From Bacillus sp. HMF5848 (GTDB lineage: Bacteria > Bacillota > Bacilli > Bacillales > HMF5848), in NCBI RefSeq assembly GCF_003944835.1, contig NZ_RWIV01000001.1:2209501-2273500 (forward strand): a stretch of DNA of 64,000 bases, written 5' to 3'. Position 1 is the first letter of the stretch, and every line of letters starts with the position of its first letter. A program made the translations under genes and the position numbers. Positions 8,811 to 17,722 of the stretch are shown here, in pieces. The notes beneath the pieces were generated by a model. The model was not told where the DNA came from. It ran no database searches and worked only from the letters and a program-made list of their open reading frames with translations.

Positions 8811-8832
8811 GGTCTATTTCACATTTAATTCA

Positions 8833-9027
8833 TTATTCTTTCACTTTTTTCTTTGTATCTTCGATTTCTTCCATCACATCGTTTGTTAAATCTTTTGTGG
8901 AATTTTTAAATTCACGAAGTGTTTGACCGAATGCACGACCAATCTCGGGTAATTTCTTTGGTCCGAAGATAACAAGTGCGATTAATAAAATTAATATTAA
9001 ACCTGGAACCCCTATGTTAGATAACAT
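8833..9027 (-). CDS. tatA: TatA/TatE-family twin-arginine translocase subunit
   Basis: This 64-residue protein has one N-terminal membrane helix ([14 protein letters not shown]), the hinge motif [11 protein letters not shown], then an amphipathic helix and a charged tail, the standard TatA layout. It forms the pore that exports folded Tat substrates. The start ATG at 9027 has AGGAGG six bases upstream; upstream codons in frame are not needed. It has its own terminator, yet sits directly ahead of the hydrogenase structural genes. Their small subunit carries a twin-arginine signal, so a dedicated export role is likely. No tatC is in the window. Confidence 0.93.
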   Translation of the reverse strand: MLSNIGVPGLILILLIALVIFGPKKLPEIGRAFGQTLREFKNSTKDLTNDVMEEIEDTKKKVKE

Positions 9028-9183
9028 AACCATCCTCCTTTTTTGCTGCAAACTACTGTAAAGACATTTATATTACTAATTCCATTATAGTATTTTTTAG
9101 CTGACTTTTGTAATAGTAAATTTAAATTTCAATAGTTTGACACATAAATGTACCTTTTTTCTCTATTTTCTTATTAGACAAAT

Positions 9184-10455
9184 TTATATTAATAAAGAGA
9201 AAAGCATATTATCTTTATTAACTTCTGTAAAGGGAAACCCTTTTTTCTCCATTCTAGTTAACAATGGTGCATAATCACCTTTCTTTTTCAATTCAATACC
9301 AACTAAGGCAGGGCCATTTTCCTTATTATTTTTTTTGGTGTATTCAAACCTTGTTATATCATCATCTGGACCTAATACTTCATCTAGAAACTCGCGTAAT
9401 GCGCCAGCACGCTGAGGAAAGTTGACGATAAAGTAATATTGTAATCCTTCATATAACATCGATCTTTCTTTAATTTCCTGCATTCGACCAATATCATTAT
9501 TACCCCCGCTAACGATACAAACCACATTTTTACCACGTATCTTTTCACGATAAAAATCTAATGCAGCGATTGACAAAGCACCCGCCGGCTCAGCAACTAT
9601 CGCATTCTCATTGTAAAGATCTAGAATCGTAGTACACACTTTCCCTTCTGGTACTAGCACAATATCATCAACATATCTTTTGCAAATCTCGTACGTATTA
9701 TATCCAACTCTTTTTACTGCTGCTCCATCAACAAATTTATTAATCGAATCTAACGCTATTACTTCACCTTTTTCAATCGATTGTTTCATAGAAGGTGCAC
9801 CCATTGGCTCAACACCGATCACATTAGTCGTTGGTGATACACTTTTCACATATGTACTCACTCCCGACAATAAACCACCCCCACCAACAGCAGAAAATAA
9901 ATAGTCAATCTGATTATCGCTATCATGTAAAATCTCTAGAGCTACCGTACCCTGACCAGCAATTACGTAAGGGTCATCAAAAGGATGAATAAACGCTCGC
10001 TCCTCCTCATTAGCGCAAGTAATAGCTTGTTCAAATGAATCATCAAAAGTGTCACCTACAAGGATAATTTCAATATAATTCCGGCCAAACATCTCGACTT
10101 GTGTTACTTTTTGCCGAGGCGTAGTTGTTGGCATAAAGATCTTTCCGTTTATTCCTAGAAATCTGCATGAGAACGCTACTCCTTGGGCATGGTTTCCTGC
10201 ACTAGCACAAACAATACCGTTAGTTTTTTCCTCTTCGGATAAACTCTTAATACGATTATATGCTCCTCGCAACTTAAAAGAGCGTACCACTTGGAGGTCC
10301 TCTCTTTTTAAGAACACATTGCAATTGTATCTTTCAGATAAAATATCATTCTTCTGAAGAGGTGTATGAAGCACAACATCTTTAAGTTGTTGACTTGCAA
10401 CCATAATATCTTCGAGTTGAATGCCATTGTAATTAGTTTTCGCGTCAATCATCAT
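9184..10455 (-). CDS. ilvA: Threonine ammonia-lyase (threonine dehydratase), biosynthetic
   Basis: IlvA converts L-threonine to 2-oxobutanoate, the first step of isoleucine synthesis, using pyridoxal phosphate. The PLP lysine lies in SFKLRGAYN, the glycine-rich phosphate loop in VGGGGLLSG, and the substrate segment in CASAGNHAQG. The C-terminal about 90 residues form a single ACT-like regulatory domain. At 423 residues it is the short Bacillus type rather than the two-ACT enterobacterial form. GGAAAGGAC precedes a double ATG at the start. It stands alone on the minus strand. I saw no T-box leader upstream, and its context matches B. subtilis ilvA. Confidence 0.96.
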   Translation of the reverse strand: MMIDAKTNYNGIQLEDIMVASQQLKDVVLHTPLQKNDILSERYNCNVFLKREDLQVVRSFKLRGAYNRIKSLSEEEKTNGIVCASAGNHAQGVAFSCRFLGINGKIFMPTTTPRQKVTQVEMFGRNYIEIILVGDTFDDSFEQAITCANEEERAFIHPFDDPYVIAGQGTVALEILHDSDNQIDYLFSAVGGGGLLSGVSTYVKSVSPTTNVIGVEPMGAPSMKQSIEKGEVIALDSINKFVDGAAVKRVGYNTYEICKRYVDDIVLVPEGKVCTTILDLYNENAIVAEPAGALSIAALDFYREKIRGKNVVCIVSGGNNDIGRMQEIKERSMLYEGLQYYFIVNFPQRAGALREFLDEVLGPDDDITRFEYTKKNNKENGPALVGIELKKKGDYAPLLTRMEKKGFPFTEVNKDNMLFSLLI

Positions 10456-10711
10456 AAACCGTCCTTTCCGCTCATTTATTTTTACTTATAAGTATAATAC
10501 CGATTATAAGGACCTAAATAAGCAATAATTGGCTAAGTAGGTTTTTTAATCGTTTCTTGTAAGTGAAAACAACAATTATATTTTAAACTCAGTGTTAAAC
10601 TAAAAGATCCAGATACCGAAAATGTAAGTCTTTTTCTTAATTGTGATATTATAGCACGGTTTAATGATGATTAACATACAATTTTCTAAATTTTTAAACT
10701 AATCAATCAAG

Positions 10712-12199
10712 CTAGCTATCTTTCTCATCTATTATTGATTTATAGCAATGATATCCGCTAATTGATACACCAATGGTACCTGCTCCTGGGAATACATTAT
10801 CTCCACATAGCCATAATCCCTTTAAGCTAGTTCGATGAGATAAACTGTTAAATAATGAGTTATCTTTCGTTTGTGGGAATCCGCCAACTGCTCCATGAGG
10901 ACGCTGGGTAAAACGTTCCCAGGCACGTGGTCCACCTGATATGAGCTTTTCCGGTGATGAGGAATCTAAGTCCGAGAAAATCGTTGATAAGGAATGTATC
11001 ATCATATTTTCTAGTTTTTGTTTTTTTTGTTCATACTGCAGCTTGCCTTGCCAGTCATCAATGTTTGTATGAGTACTAACTGTTAGTGTACGATACCCTT
11101 CTGGAGCGCGATACCGATCATCTTTATGTGATATGGATACAAATATGTGATTCCCTTCGGTCATCGCATGATTATCGCTAGCTATTACTTGATAAAATAA
11201 CGTATCTTTATCCTTAACATGTTCTTCTTTAATAGCAGCATACAATGTGAATGCGCCCCATTGCATATTTTTTGATTTCTTATGATAAGCGTGTGGTAAT
11301 TTACGAACTAAATCTTCTTCTAATATGGTAATCAGTGAGGTAACCGTAAGATTACAAACTACATGTTGTGCTTCATAAACATTTCCTTTCTGATCGGTGA
11401 CAATCCAGAGCGAATCTCGCTTACAAATGGCAACTGCTTTTTTCCTTAATAACGTTTGTCCACCGTTTTGTAAAATGCTTTGTTGCAAGCTTTCAGCAAC
11501 TTTGTATAATCCACCCTCTACGTAAAAAGCACCTACATGGTAAATATCTAACGCTAAGCAGCCCATGATTGCAGAACAATTAGAGCTATTTGTTTGCATA
11601 GAATCAATAATTACACCATCAATGAATTTAACAAATGATGGTACTTGGTCAAGATTATGCTTTTTTAATAAATCCTTCATTGTTCTGTTTATATATGAAA
11701 GTAATCGAATCGACTTTACAGAGGTTAAACCGATTAAGTTAGTCCATTCCCTTGCGACCATTGGTGGTAATATTGGGAGCTTATCATATAATGCTCGAAC
11801 CGATGCCCCAACTTTCCATACCTCATAAAAAAAGCTCTTAACTTCTTTTTTATGCTTAGTAAAATGACTTTCCATTTCTTTAATAAAAGCATTCCTGTCA
11901 CGAAAGTAGTGGATAGTCGGACGGTTACTCTTTATTTTCATAATTGTTTCTAAAGGATATACCTTTGAATGTAACTGTAATTTATTAAGTATTTTATTAT
12001 GAATGCCACCTTCTTCAAATCCCATCCCTAACGTCGCACCTACAGGAAAAAGATAAGGTTTACGTTCAAATTTACCTGCACAGCCTCCCCATTCATTGGA
12101 AGCTTCTAATACGGTAACTTTGAAGCCGTCATTAGCTAGGAGTGCTCCAGCTGTTAAACCACCAATTCCTCCCCCAATCACTAGTACATCTTTTCTCAT
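10712..12199 (-). CDS. FAD-dependent oxidoreductase of the phytoene desaturase/CrtI-like family
   Basis: The 495-residue protein begins with the dinucleotide-binding motif VIGGGIGGLTAG and the acidic-ended strand VTVLEAS. The C-terminal GLWLCGDNVFPGAGTIGV is typical of CrtI-type desaturases and isomerases. It should bind FAD non-covalently and oxidise or isomerise a polyunsaturated lipid or carotenoid. No phytoene synthase or other carotenoid gene is near, so the substrate cannot be told. A GGGGGG ribosome site precedes the ATG. In B. subtilis a different gene sits between ilvA and yplQ, so this is an accessory insertion. Confidence 0.85.
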   Translation of the reverse strand: MRKDVLVIGGGIGGLTAGALLANDGFKVTVLEASNEWGGCAGKFERKPYLFPVGATLGMGFEEGGIHNKILNKLQLHSKVYPLETIMKIKSNRPTIHYFRDRNAFIKEMESHFTKHKKEVKSFFYEVWKVGASVRALYDKLPILPPMVAREWTNLIGLTSVKSIRLLSYINRTMKDLLKKHNLDQVPSFVKFIDGVIIDSMQTNSSNCSAIMGCLALDIYHVGAFYVEGGLYKVAESLQQSILQNGGQTLLRKKAVAICKRDSLWIVTDQKGNVYEAQHVVCNLTVTSLITILEEDLVRKLPHAYHKKSKNMQWGAFTLYAAIKEEHVKDKDTLFYQVIASDNHAMTEGNHIFVSISHKDDRYRAPEGYRTLTVSTHTNIDDWQGKLQYEQKKQKLENMMIHSLSTIFSDLDSSSPEKLISGGPRAWERFTQRPHGAVGGFPQTKDNSLFNSLSHRTSLKGLWLCGDNVFPGAGTIGVSISGYHCYKSIIDEKDS

Positions 12200-12348
12200 T
12201 TAAATCCCCCCTTTTCTCATCATACATGCCATTTCACAATAATTTCTATTTTTTGTGTGCTTCTTAATGTTGCGACAATATAATAAAAAGGGTACGATTA
12301 ATAAATACGTTATTTATAATTGATCAACGTATTAAATGAGGTGACTAT

Positions 12349-12987
12349 ATGGAATTCTCTTTAAAAGAGGAAATTGCAAATGCTATTACCCATGGTATTG
12401 GCGTTTTATTAAGTATACCTGCTTTAATAATCTTAGTTATTTTTGCAAGTAAATATGGATCCACTTGGCACATTGTCAGTTTTTCTATTTTTGGCGCGAG
12501 TATGCTTTTATTGTATACTTGTTCAACATTACTCCACAGTTTTCCGCCTGGAAAAGTCAAAAATATCTTCGAGATATTAGATCATTCTGCTATATACTTT
12601 CTGATTGCAGGTACTTATACTCCATTCTTATTAATAACAATGCGAGGTGCTCTTGGCTGGTCGTTGTTTGGGGTTGTTTGGGGACTAACTATTGCTGGGG
12701 TAATATTTAAAATCTTCTTTGTAAAAAGATTTAAAATACTATCCACTGTTTTATATGTTGTAATGGGCTGGTTAATTATAATTGGGATTAAACCACTTAT
12801 AGCTGGAATTGGTGTTTCTGGATTTATGTTTTTACTAGTTGGTGGCTTATTGTATACCGTTGGCTCTGTTTTTTATGTTGTACGGAAAATTCCTTTCGGC
12901 CACGCTATTTGGCACTTGTTTGTATTAGCCGGAAGCGCAGCTATGTTTTTTGCCATATTGTTCTATGTTTTACCAACACCTGTATAA
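12349..12987 (+). CDS. yplQ: TrhA/hemolysin III-family (PAQR-like) membrane protein, YplQ-like
   Basis: The 212-residue protein has seven hydrophobic helices and the conserved residues of the PAQR/hemolysin III family. These are an early EEIANAITHGIG, a STLLHSF segment, DHSAIYFLIAGTYTP, and a C-terminal GHAIWHLFVLAG that supplies histidines for the metal site. Members act in membrane energy or lipid homeostasis, and the haemolysin name is historical. The start has GAGGTGA upstream. Its position between ilvA and dfrA matches B. subtilis yplQ. Confidence 0.92.
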   Translation: MEFSLKEEIANAITHGIGVLLSIPALIILVIFASKYGSTWHIVSFSIFGASMLLLYTCSTLLHSFPPGKVKNIFEILDHSAIYFLIAGTYTPFLLITMRGALGWSLFGVVWGLTIAGVIFKIFFVKRFKILSTVLYVVMGWLIIIGIKPLIAGIGVSGFMFLLVGGLLYTVGSVFYVVRKIPFGHAIWHLFVLAGSAAMFFAILFYVLPTPV

Positions 12988-13002
12988 AAAGATGACTTTA
13001 AT

Positions 13003-13046
13003 AACAAAAAGGACCATTCATTTTCTAATTGAATGGTCCTTTTGTT
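13003..13046. terminator. Bidirectional terminator between yplQ and dfrA
   Basis: Arms AGGACCATTCA and TGAATGGTCCT are extended by A-run and T-run flanks, giving a usable terminator on both strands. It serves the convergent yplQ (plus) and dfrA (minus) genes. Confidence 0.9.
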
Positions 13047-13060
13047 ATTGGATAACCTTC

Positions 13061-13558
13061 TTATTTATTTAAATTTTTTCTAACATAAGTAAGGAAATAA
13101 TAATCATAAGGATTATTCTCATCTTTTAATCCTTTTTCTTTTGAAATTAGCTTCCACTCATCTTCAGAAATAGGTGGAAAATATGTATCTCCATCAAACA
13201 CGTCATCAATTAAAGTGATGTAAAGCTTATCAGCATATGAGAAAAACTCTTTGAAAATTTGTGTGCCTCCTATGACAAAAACTTCTTTATTTAAAGTTAT
13301 TGCATACCTCATAGCTTCTTCAGGTGAATGAAAAACGGTACAACTATCTGCAGCAAATCCTCGGTCAGTTGTAATGATAATGTTCTCTCTTCTAGGCAAC
13401 GCTTTACCTATTGATTGATACGTTTTACGCCCCATAATAATAGGATGACCTAAAGTTGTATTTTTAAAGTATTTTAAATCTGCTGGTAAATGCCATGGAA
13501 GACCATTATTTTTACCAATTAAACGTGTTTTGTCCATTGCGAAAATAAAAGAAATCAT
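13061..13558 (-). CDS. dfrA: Dihydrofolate reductase
   Basis: It reduces dihydrofolate to tetrahydrofolate with NADPH, regenerating the cofactor consumed by the neighbouring thymidylate synthase. The protein begins MISFIFAMDKTRLIGKNNG, has the WHLPADL active-site segment with the catalytic acidic residue, GRKTYQSIG for NADPH phosphate binding, and FVIGGTQIF. I chose the ATG at 13558 with AGGTAGGTG upstream; an upstream ATG would add 15 atypical residues. The length of 165 is normal. It lies 65 bases after thyA, with a hairpin (AACTAGC/GCTAGTT, about 13588-13613) in the gap. Confidence 0.96.
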   Translation of the reverse strand: MISFIFAMDKTRLIGKNNGLPWHLPADLKYFKNTTLGHPIIMGRKTYQSIGKALPRRENIIITTDRGFAADSCTVFHSPEEAMRYAITLNKEVFVIGGTQIFKEFFSYADKLYITLIDDVFDGDTYFPPISEDEWKLISKEKGLKDENNPYDYYFLTYVRKNLNK

Positions 13559-13587
13559 TTTTCGAACACCTACCTTTATTGTAAAAA

Positions 13588-13613
13588 CTAGCCCCTTATT
13601 CATGAGCTAGTTT
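13588..13613 (-). terminator. Hairpin between thyA and dfrA
   Basis: Arms AACTAGC and GCTAGTT flank a 12-base loop. On the minus strand it is followed by TTTTTAC. It may be a partial terminator that lowers dfrA expression relative to thyA, or a processing site. Confidence 0.5.
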
Positions 13614-13623
13614 TAATTATAGT

Positions 13624-14586
13624 TTAAACAGCTACTGGCGCTTTAATTGTTGAATGAGGCTCATAATTTTCAATTATTATATCCTCAACATCATAGTCGA
13701 AAATAGAAATCTTATCCCCGTTTAAAACAAGATTTGGTAATTGTTTTGGTGTTCTAGATAATTGTGTTTTTACTTGTTCTAAATGATTTAAATAAATATG
13801 AGCATCTCCTGCTGTGTGTATAAACTCTCCTACTTCTAAGTTACACTCTTTTGCAATAAGATGTGTTAAAAGAGCATAGGAAGCAATATTAAATGGGCAA
13901 CCAAGAAATACATCCATCGAACGCTGATACAATTGACAGCTTAGCTTACCATCTAGCACATAAAATTGAAATAAAGTATGACAAGGTGGTAAAGCAGCAC
14001 GGTTAGGAGTTGTATCTTCTGGACGCCAAGCTGTTACGACTAAGCGACGTGAGTCTGGATTTGTTTTTATTGTACTTATGACATCGTTAATTTGGTCTAT
14101 CGTTTCACCGTATACCGTCTCCCATGCCCTCCATTGTTTACCGTAAACATTTCCAAGCTCTCCGTATTTATTTGCGAATGTATCATCTGATAAAATACGT
14201 GTTTTAAAAGCTTCCATCTCAGTTTTATATAATTCATTAAATTCTAAATCAGTAAGACTGCGATTTCCAAAATTTGTCATATCCGGCCCTCTGTATTCAT
14301 CGCTTTCTACCCAATTTTTAAAAGCCCATTCATTCCAAATATTGTTATTGTGTTGAAGTAAGTAGCGAATATTCGTGTCACCCCGTAAAAACCACAATAA
14401 TTCACTTACTATCAAACGAAATGGAATTTTTTTAGTAGTTAACAACGGAAACCCTTGTTGTAAATTAAATCGCATTTGGTAGCCAAACACAGATAATGTA
14501 CCTGTACCTGTCCGGTCTTCTTTTTTTATCCCGTTTTCAAGAATATGTTGACACAATTGAAAATAAATATTATCAGCATGCTGCAA
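13624..14586 (-). CDS. thyA: Thymidylate synthase (ThyA type)
   Basis: It methylates dUMP to dTMP using methylene-tetrahydrofolate. The nucleophile is Cys in [17 protein letters not shown] near the N-terminus and [12 protein letters not shown] are diagnostic. The preferred start is TTG at 14586, with GAGGAG 9 bases upstream. This gives 320 residues, close to the long (about 318) Staphylococcus type with the insertion between WFLRGDTNI and YGKQWR. An upstream ATG at 14622 has no ribosome site and would overlap the neighbouring gene. Its position with dfrA corresponds to B. subtilis thyB-dfrA. Confidence 0.95.
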   Translation of the reverse strand: MQHADNIYFQLCQHILENGIKKEDRTGTGTLSVFGYQMRFNLQQGFPLLTTKKIPFRLIVSELLWFLRGDTNIRYLLQHNNNIWNEWAFKNWVESDEYRGPDMTNFGNRSLTDLEFNELYKTEMEAFKTRILSDDTFANKYGELGNVYGKQWRAWETVYGETIDQINDVISTIKTNPDSRRLVVTAWRPEDTTPNRAALPPCHTLFQFYVLDGKLSCQLYQRSMDVFLGCPFNIASYALLTHLIAKECNLEVGEFIHTAGDAHIYLNHLEQVKTQLSRTPKQLPNLVLNGDKISIFDYDVEDIIIENYEPHSTIKAPVAV

Positions 14587-14599
14587 AGTATTCCACTCC

Positions 14600-15298
14600 T
14601 CACTCTCTACTATCAGACACATTTTTTAATTCTAGCATAAATAGATATGTTTTGTGTGCGTGTTTTTTTAGATATTCATTAGTTTGGGTATTAAAATGAT
14701 AAAGAGCAAAAGCTTCAGCAAAATATTCTTCAGGATAATTAATTAAATAAGGTTGATTTGGGAATAAAACTGGAGCTTCTTTCTTCCATATTTCTAGAAA
14801 GTTTGGTGAGTTATGAATAGAAGAATAAACTTGTTTATCTATGGAATGTGCAAGTTCATGAAGTTCTAGATTAATAGAACTATGCCCATTTCCATAGTCA
14901 GATGCCCCAATCTTCGCATAAGCAATCTTCCCACCACCCATGCCTGGAACATAATCCCATGTAACATCATGTCTGCTATAGCCTTCAGGCCTCTTCCCTT
15001 TTAGATGATCTAATCCACGTTGCTCTGTTAATTTTCCTGTAAAAAGTGTCAACTTCACACCATTATTCATAGTTTCTTGTAAAATAGAACTATCAATCTT
15101 ACTTATACGATGTATCATATTATGAGCCTCAAGTTCATCAAATGAATGATACGGTAATAAGATAATCTGTTTCAAATATGGATCGTCTGTTTGTATTGAA
15201 TTGTATTTAAATAGTGGGATACCAGGAGGTAAAGAAGCTGCACTTGATAGTGGTACCACCACAATAATCATACATATCATAGTGATTAGTCGGTTCAA
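14600..15298 (-). CDS. Secreted Pro-Pro-endopeptidase-like (ATLF-domain, M34-type) zinc metalloprotease
   Basis: This 232-residue protein starts with a signal peptide ([10 protein letters not shown] to about residue 20, ending SSA) and then one catalytic domain. The zinc motif HELAH is at about 147-151, followed by [11 protein letters not shown], which supplies a tyrosine (about 192) and the third ligand Glu (about 195). That layout and the small size match the anthrax lethal factor C-terminal fold as used by Pro-Pro endopeptidases (PPEP) of Clostridioides and Paenibacillus. It is presumably exported and cleaves an extracellular or cell-surface protein. No proline-rich substrate candidate is adjacent. 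It replaces the ypjQ-ypjP genes of B. subtilis at this site. The family call is from motif reading, not a search. Confidence 0.75.
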   Translation of the reverse strand: MNRLITMICMIIVVVPLSSAASLPPGIPLFKYNSIQTDDPYLKQIILLPYHSFDELEAHNMIHRISKIDSSILQETMNNGVKLTLFTGKLTEQRGLDHLKGKRPEGYSRHDVTWDYVPGMGGGKIAYAKIGASDYGNGHSSINLELHELAHSIDKQVYSSIHNSPNFLEIWKKEAPVLFPNQPYLINYPEEYFAEAFALYHFNTQTNEYLKKHAHKTYLFMLELKNVSDSRE

Positions 15299-15350
15299 TA
15301 TATCCCCCCTAAAAAGTAGTAGTTTATCAGTAAGGAGATGTTAAAAGCTT

Positions 15351-15728
15351 ATGATTGAAAGTATTAATGAAACTCACACGATTTATGCCGTTTATATACA
15401 TATTAATAAGGATATGAAAATAGTAGTTGGAAAATTAGGCGAATGTTTTTTTAAGAAAGGAACGTATATCTATGTTGGCAGCGCAAAGCGTAATATTAAG
15501 GCTAGAATTAATCGGCATATTATGCAAGATAAAAAACTACGTTGGCATATTGATTATTTAAGAAAATATGGTTCTATAAATAAAATTGTAACATATGATA
15601 GTAGTTTAAGTGAATGTGAGAGATGTATACAAATTTTGGAGAAATATAAAGGAGAACTTCCTATAAAAGGTTTTGGTTCTTCAGACTGCAAATGTAATTC
15701 ACATTTAATATTTATACCTAATGTGTGA
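15351..15728 (+). CDS. GIY-YIG nuclease-fold protein of the DUF123 family
   Basis: The 125-residue protein has the GIY-YIG-like pair TYIYVGSAKRN and, after it, the DUF123 signature LRWHIDYL, a glutamate/cysteine segment SECER, and a C-terminal cluster GFGSSDCKCNSHL. DUF123 members occur alone or fused to endonuclease III and are thought to act on DNA. No enzymatic activity is established for this one. It is transcribed divergently from the metalloprotease gene and has its own AAGGAGATG ribosome site. Function remains unassigned. Confidence 0.85.
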   Translation: MIESINETHTIYAVYIHINKDMKIVVGKLGECFFKKGTYIYVGSAKRNIKARINRHIMQDKKLRWHIDYLRKYGSINKIVTYDSSLSECERCIQILEKYKGELPIKGFGSSDCKCNSHLIFIPNV

Positions 15729-15836
15729 GGCGAAATTGAAAGTGGCTTCAATTCACCACTTTCGCATATAAAATATTTATAATATTCACTAAACTGTCGT
15801 ATACTAATAGAAAATATTGTATTGGGGGTTATCATA

Positions 15837-15908
15837 GTGGAAATGTTATTTATTGTTATTAGCTTTATTACTCTAGCTTATATGACTTTTTTATGTATAG
15901 TTGAGTAG
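15837..15908 (+). CDS. Possible 23-residue membrane peptide
   Basis: A GTG start at 15837 has GGGGG eight bases upstream and opens a 23-codon frame ending TAG at 15908. The product is nearly all hydrophobic (MEMLFIVISFITLAY onward), one membrane helix long, with a final Glu. An internal ATG at 15843 is possible. A hairpin GAAAGTGG/CCACTTTC at about 15738-15763 ends the previous gene, and TATACT at about 15800 could be a -10 box. It is too short to test by composition. The signal is the good ribosome site plus a pure transmembrane sequence. Confidence 0.4.
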   Translation: MEMLFIVISFITLAYMTFLCIVE

Positions 15909-15910
15909 TA

Positions 15911-16687
15911 TTAGATTAAATCTATTGTTCCATAGTGAAACAAAGAGGTGGGCCGTTTTTGTACTTTAAAACCAAGTAATTCAAATCGATTACTCTTCCA
16001 ATGATCTTTAAGAACAACTCGGTGTCTCGCGACTCTTTTTGCTTCGATTATATGGTCATGAGTTAAATCATTATAGGATGCAAATGACTTTAGTCCCTCA
16101 ATTCCAACTGAACCTTCAATCAATGTTTCAAACATCGGATCAAAGTAAACAACGTCATAGCTATTTGAGGGACTATTTTTTAAAAAGTCTAGATTATCGC
16201 TGTTAACTACTTCTATTGACCTCATTGACTCCTGAATTACTGGTACTCCATCACTCCACGTTTTAAATCCTTCACGTACAATAAATGCAATAACTGAGTT
16301 TTTTTCAATCCCTGTAACAGTGCCTCGCTCTCCTGTTACATATGCTGCGACTATACTATCGCTGCCTAAGCCGAGTGTACAATCTAAAACTGACATATTT
16401 CTTTCGATCCTAGCAGCACAAATAAATGAATCATGCCCACCACTTATTAATCTTTTTATTCGAAACATAGCAGAACTAGGATGAAAGAAAAAAGGCTGAT
16501 CAGAGGTTTTACTATATAATTCAAAGCGTTCTTTACTTACAACAAAAACATCGTCATTATAAAAATCCTGAATTTTCTTCAAGGACTCTTTGTTTCTTGG
16601 AACATACTTTACTTTAAAAGCTTCTGCTATGCGGTGGGCATATGCAATGATAGTATCATTAGTGCGTTGTGAAGTCGTGACAATCAT
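15911..16687 (-). CDS. ypiP: Class I SAM-dependent methyltransferase, YpiP/RsmJ-like
   Basis: The 258-residue protein carries a SAM-binding motif DCTLGLGSDSIVAA, then the acidic GIEKNS strand end, and a catalytic-type segment VVYFDPMFE, as in RsmJ-family 16S rRNA guanine methyltransferases. The N-terminal 90 residues precede the Rossmann fold, as in that family. The ATG at 16687 has GGAGGAAAA just upstream; ten extra codons further up are unlikely to be translated. It lies immediately downstream of brxA on the same strand, as ypiP does with yphP in B. subtilis. rRNA as substrate is inferred from family. Confidence 0.85.
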   Translation of the reverse strand: MIVTTSQRTNDTIIAYAHRIAEAFKVKYVPRNKESLKKIQDFYNDDVFVVSKERFELYSKTSDQPFFFHPSSAMFRIKRLISGGHDSFICAARIERNMSVLDCTLGLGSDSIVAAYVTGERGTVTGIEKNSVIAFIVREGFKTWSDGVPVIQESMRSIEVVNSDNLDFLKNSPSNSYDVVYFDPMFETLIEGSVGIEGLKSFASYNDLTHDHIIEAKRVARHRVVLKDHWKSNRFELLGFKVQKRPTSLFHYGTIDLI

Positions 16688-16761
16688 ACTTTTTCCTCCG
16701 TTTAGAAAATAAATCACTTACGCTTGTCTGGACCGTAACATAAGTTCTCACATATTGAAAA

Positions 16762-16780
16762 GAGGTGCTAAGTAAGCACC
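16762..16780 (-). terminator. Hairpin after brxA
   Basis: GGTGCT and AGCACC arms around a 5-base loop are followed on the minus strand by TCTTTT. It is a likely weak terminator between brxA and ypiP. Confidence 0.6.
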
Positions 16781-16789
16781 CCGTTCGAA

Positions 16790-17224
16790 CTAGCAATATT
16801 TATTAAAAGCAGACAAAATATTCGCCTTTAACTCTTCTGCTGTATGCCCCTCAATATGTTCACGAGGAATAAAATGAACTACCTCTTTATCTTTTAATAA
16901 AGCCATTGATGGTGATGATGGCGGGTACCCTTCAAAATATTCTCTCATTTTAGCTGTTGCTTCTTTATCCTGTCCTGCAAAAACAGTGACAATATGATTA
17001 GGCTTAGCTGCTGATTGCGTAATTGCTTCAATCGCAGTAGGACGAGCTAATCCAGCGGCACAACCACAAACAGAATTAACAACAACAAATGTTGTTCCCT
17101 CTACATTCCGTATAAAGCTTTCTACTTCTTCAGCTGTTGTTAATTCAGTAAATGAAGCCTGAACAAGTTCCTCTCTCATAGGTTTTACAACTTGTCTCAT
17201 ATACTCTTCGTAAGCCATAGACAT
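16790..17224 (-). CDS. brxA: Bacilliredoxin BrxA (YphP)
   Basis: BrxA removes bacillithiol from S-bacillithiolated proteins after oxidative stress, through its C-G-C active site. The motif VNSVCGCAAGLARP places the cysteines at residues 53 and 55, as in B. subtilis YphP. FAGQDKEAT and YPPSSPSMALL are also family signatures. The start is set to the ATG at 17224, giving MSMAYEEYMRQ as in the family. An ATG four codons upstream is only three bases from AGGAG. The neighbour ypiP is downstream. Confidence 0.95.
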   Translation of the reverse strand: MSMAYEEYMRQVVKPMREELVQASFTELTTAEEVESFIRNVEGTTFVVVNSVCGCAAGLARPTAIEAITQSAAKPNHIVTVFAGQDKEATAKMREYFEGYPPSSPSMALLKDKEVVHFIPREHIEGHTAEELKANILSAFNKYC

Positions 17225-17236
17225 GAAAACATGCAC

Positions 17237-17722
17237 TCCTCATTCATTATTAATTACTTTAGGATACAATATAACTCATATATATTGCAAACATTAAGTG
17301 AACAGATGAAGGCTTTGGAAAGTCGCCTAGTCGGAGTATGTACCAAGGTCTAGAACATGATGTACCTCTCTATCTTAGCGCTGTAACATCTATAAGATGA
17401 ATACTCCACATGTAATGAAGATGGGCTTTCTTGCTAGGAAACACAGAAAAGAGGAACGTGAAGCACCCCAATTCTGTGAAATGTCTCATTTTTTAATTAT
17501 GCTTCACAAGTTATCCTTATGGTACTCATTGATGAAAAACTTTCGCGAAACCTAAAGTTCGACATTAATTTTAATTCCTGTTAAAAATTGTAGACCTTCT
17601 TATAACAAATCAAGGACATTCAATCTATGAATAGTATTCCAAAATCACTTCATCTATTTACCTACGAAACATAAGTATTATATACTATTATATATTTACT
17701 ATAATGAGAGGGTTGAACTGCA
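17237..17722. other. Long intergenic region with nested inverted repeats
   Basis: No gene is supported here. Several pairings are visible. GGAGTAT (17334-17340) pairs with ATACTCC (17401-17407) and encloses ATCTTA/TAAGAT (17372-17377, 17393-17398). Further on, CACAGAA with TTCTGTG and GTGAAGC with GCTTCAC interleave at about 17440-17510. The last 60 bases are very AT-rich and probably hold the promoter of the deacetylase gene. No known riboswitch class was recognised. Confidence 0.5.

Noticed and set aside
10456..10711. T-box leader ahead of ilvA
   Set aside because: No T-box sequence or terminator/antiterminator pair was seen.
14586..14622. ATG start of thyA at 14622
   Set aside because: It has no ribosome site and overlaps the neighbouring gene; TTG at 14586 has a good GAGGAG.
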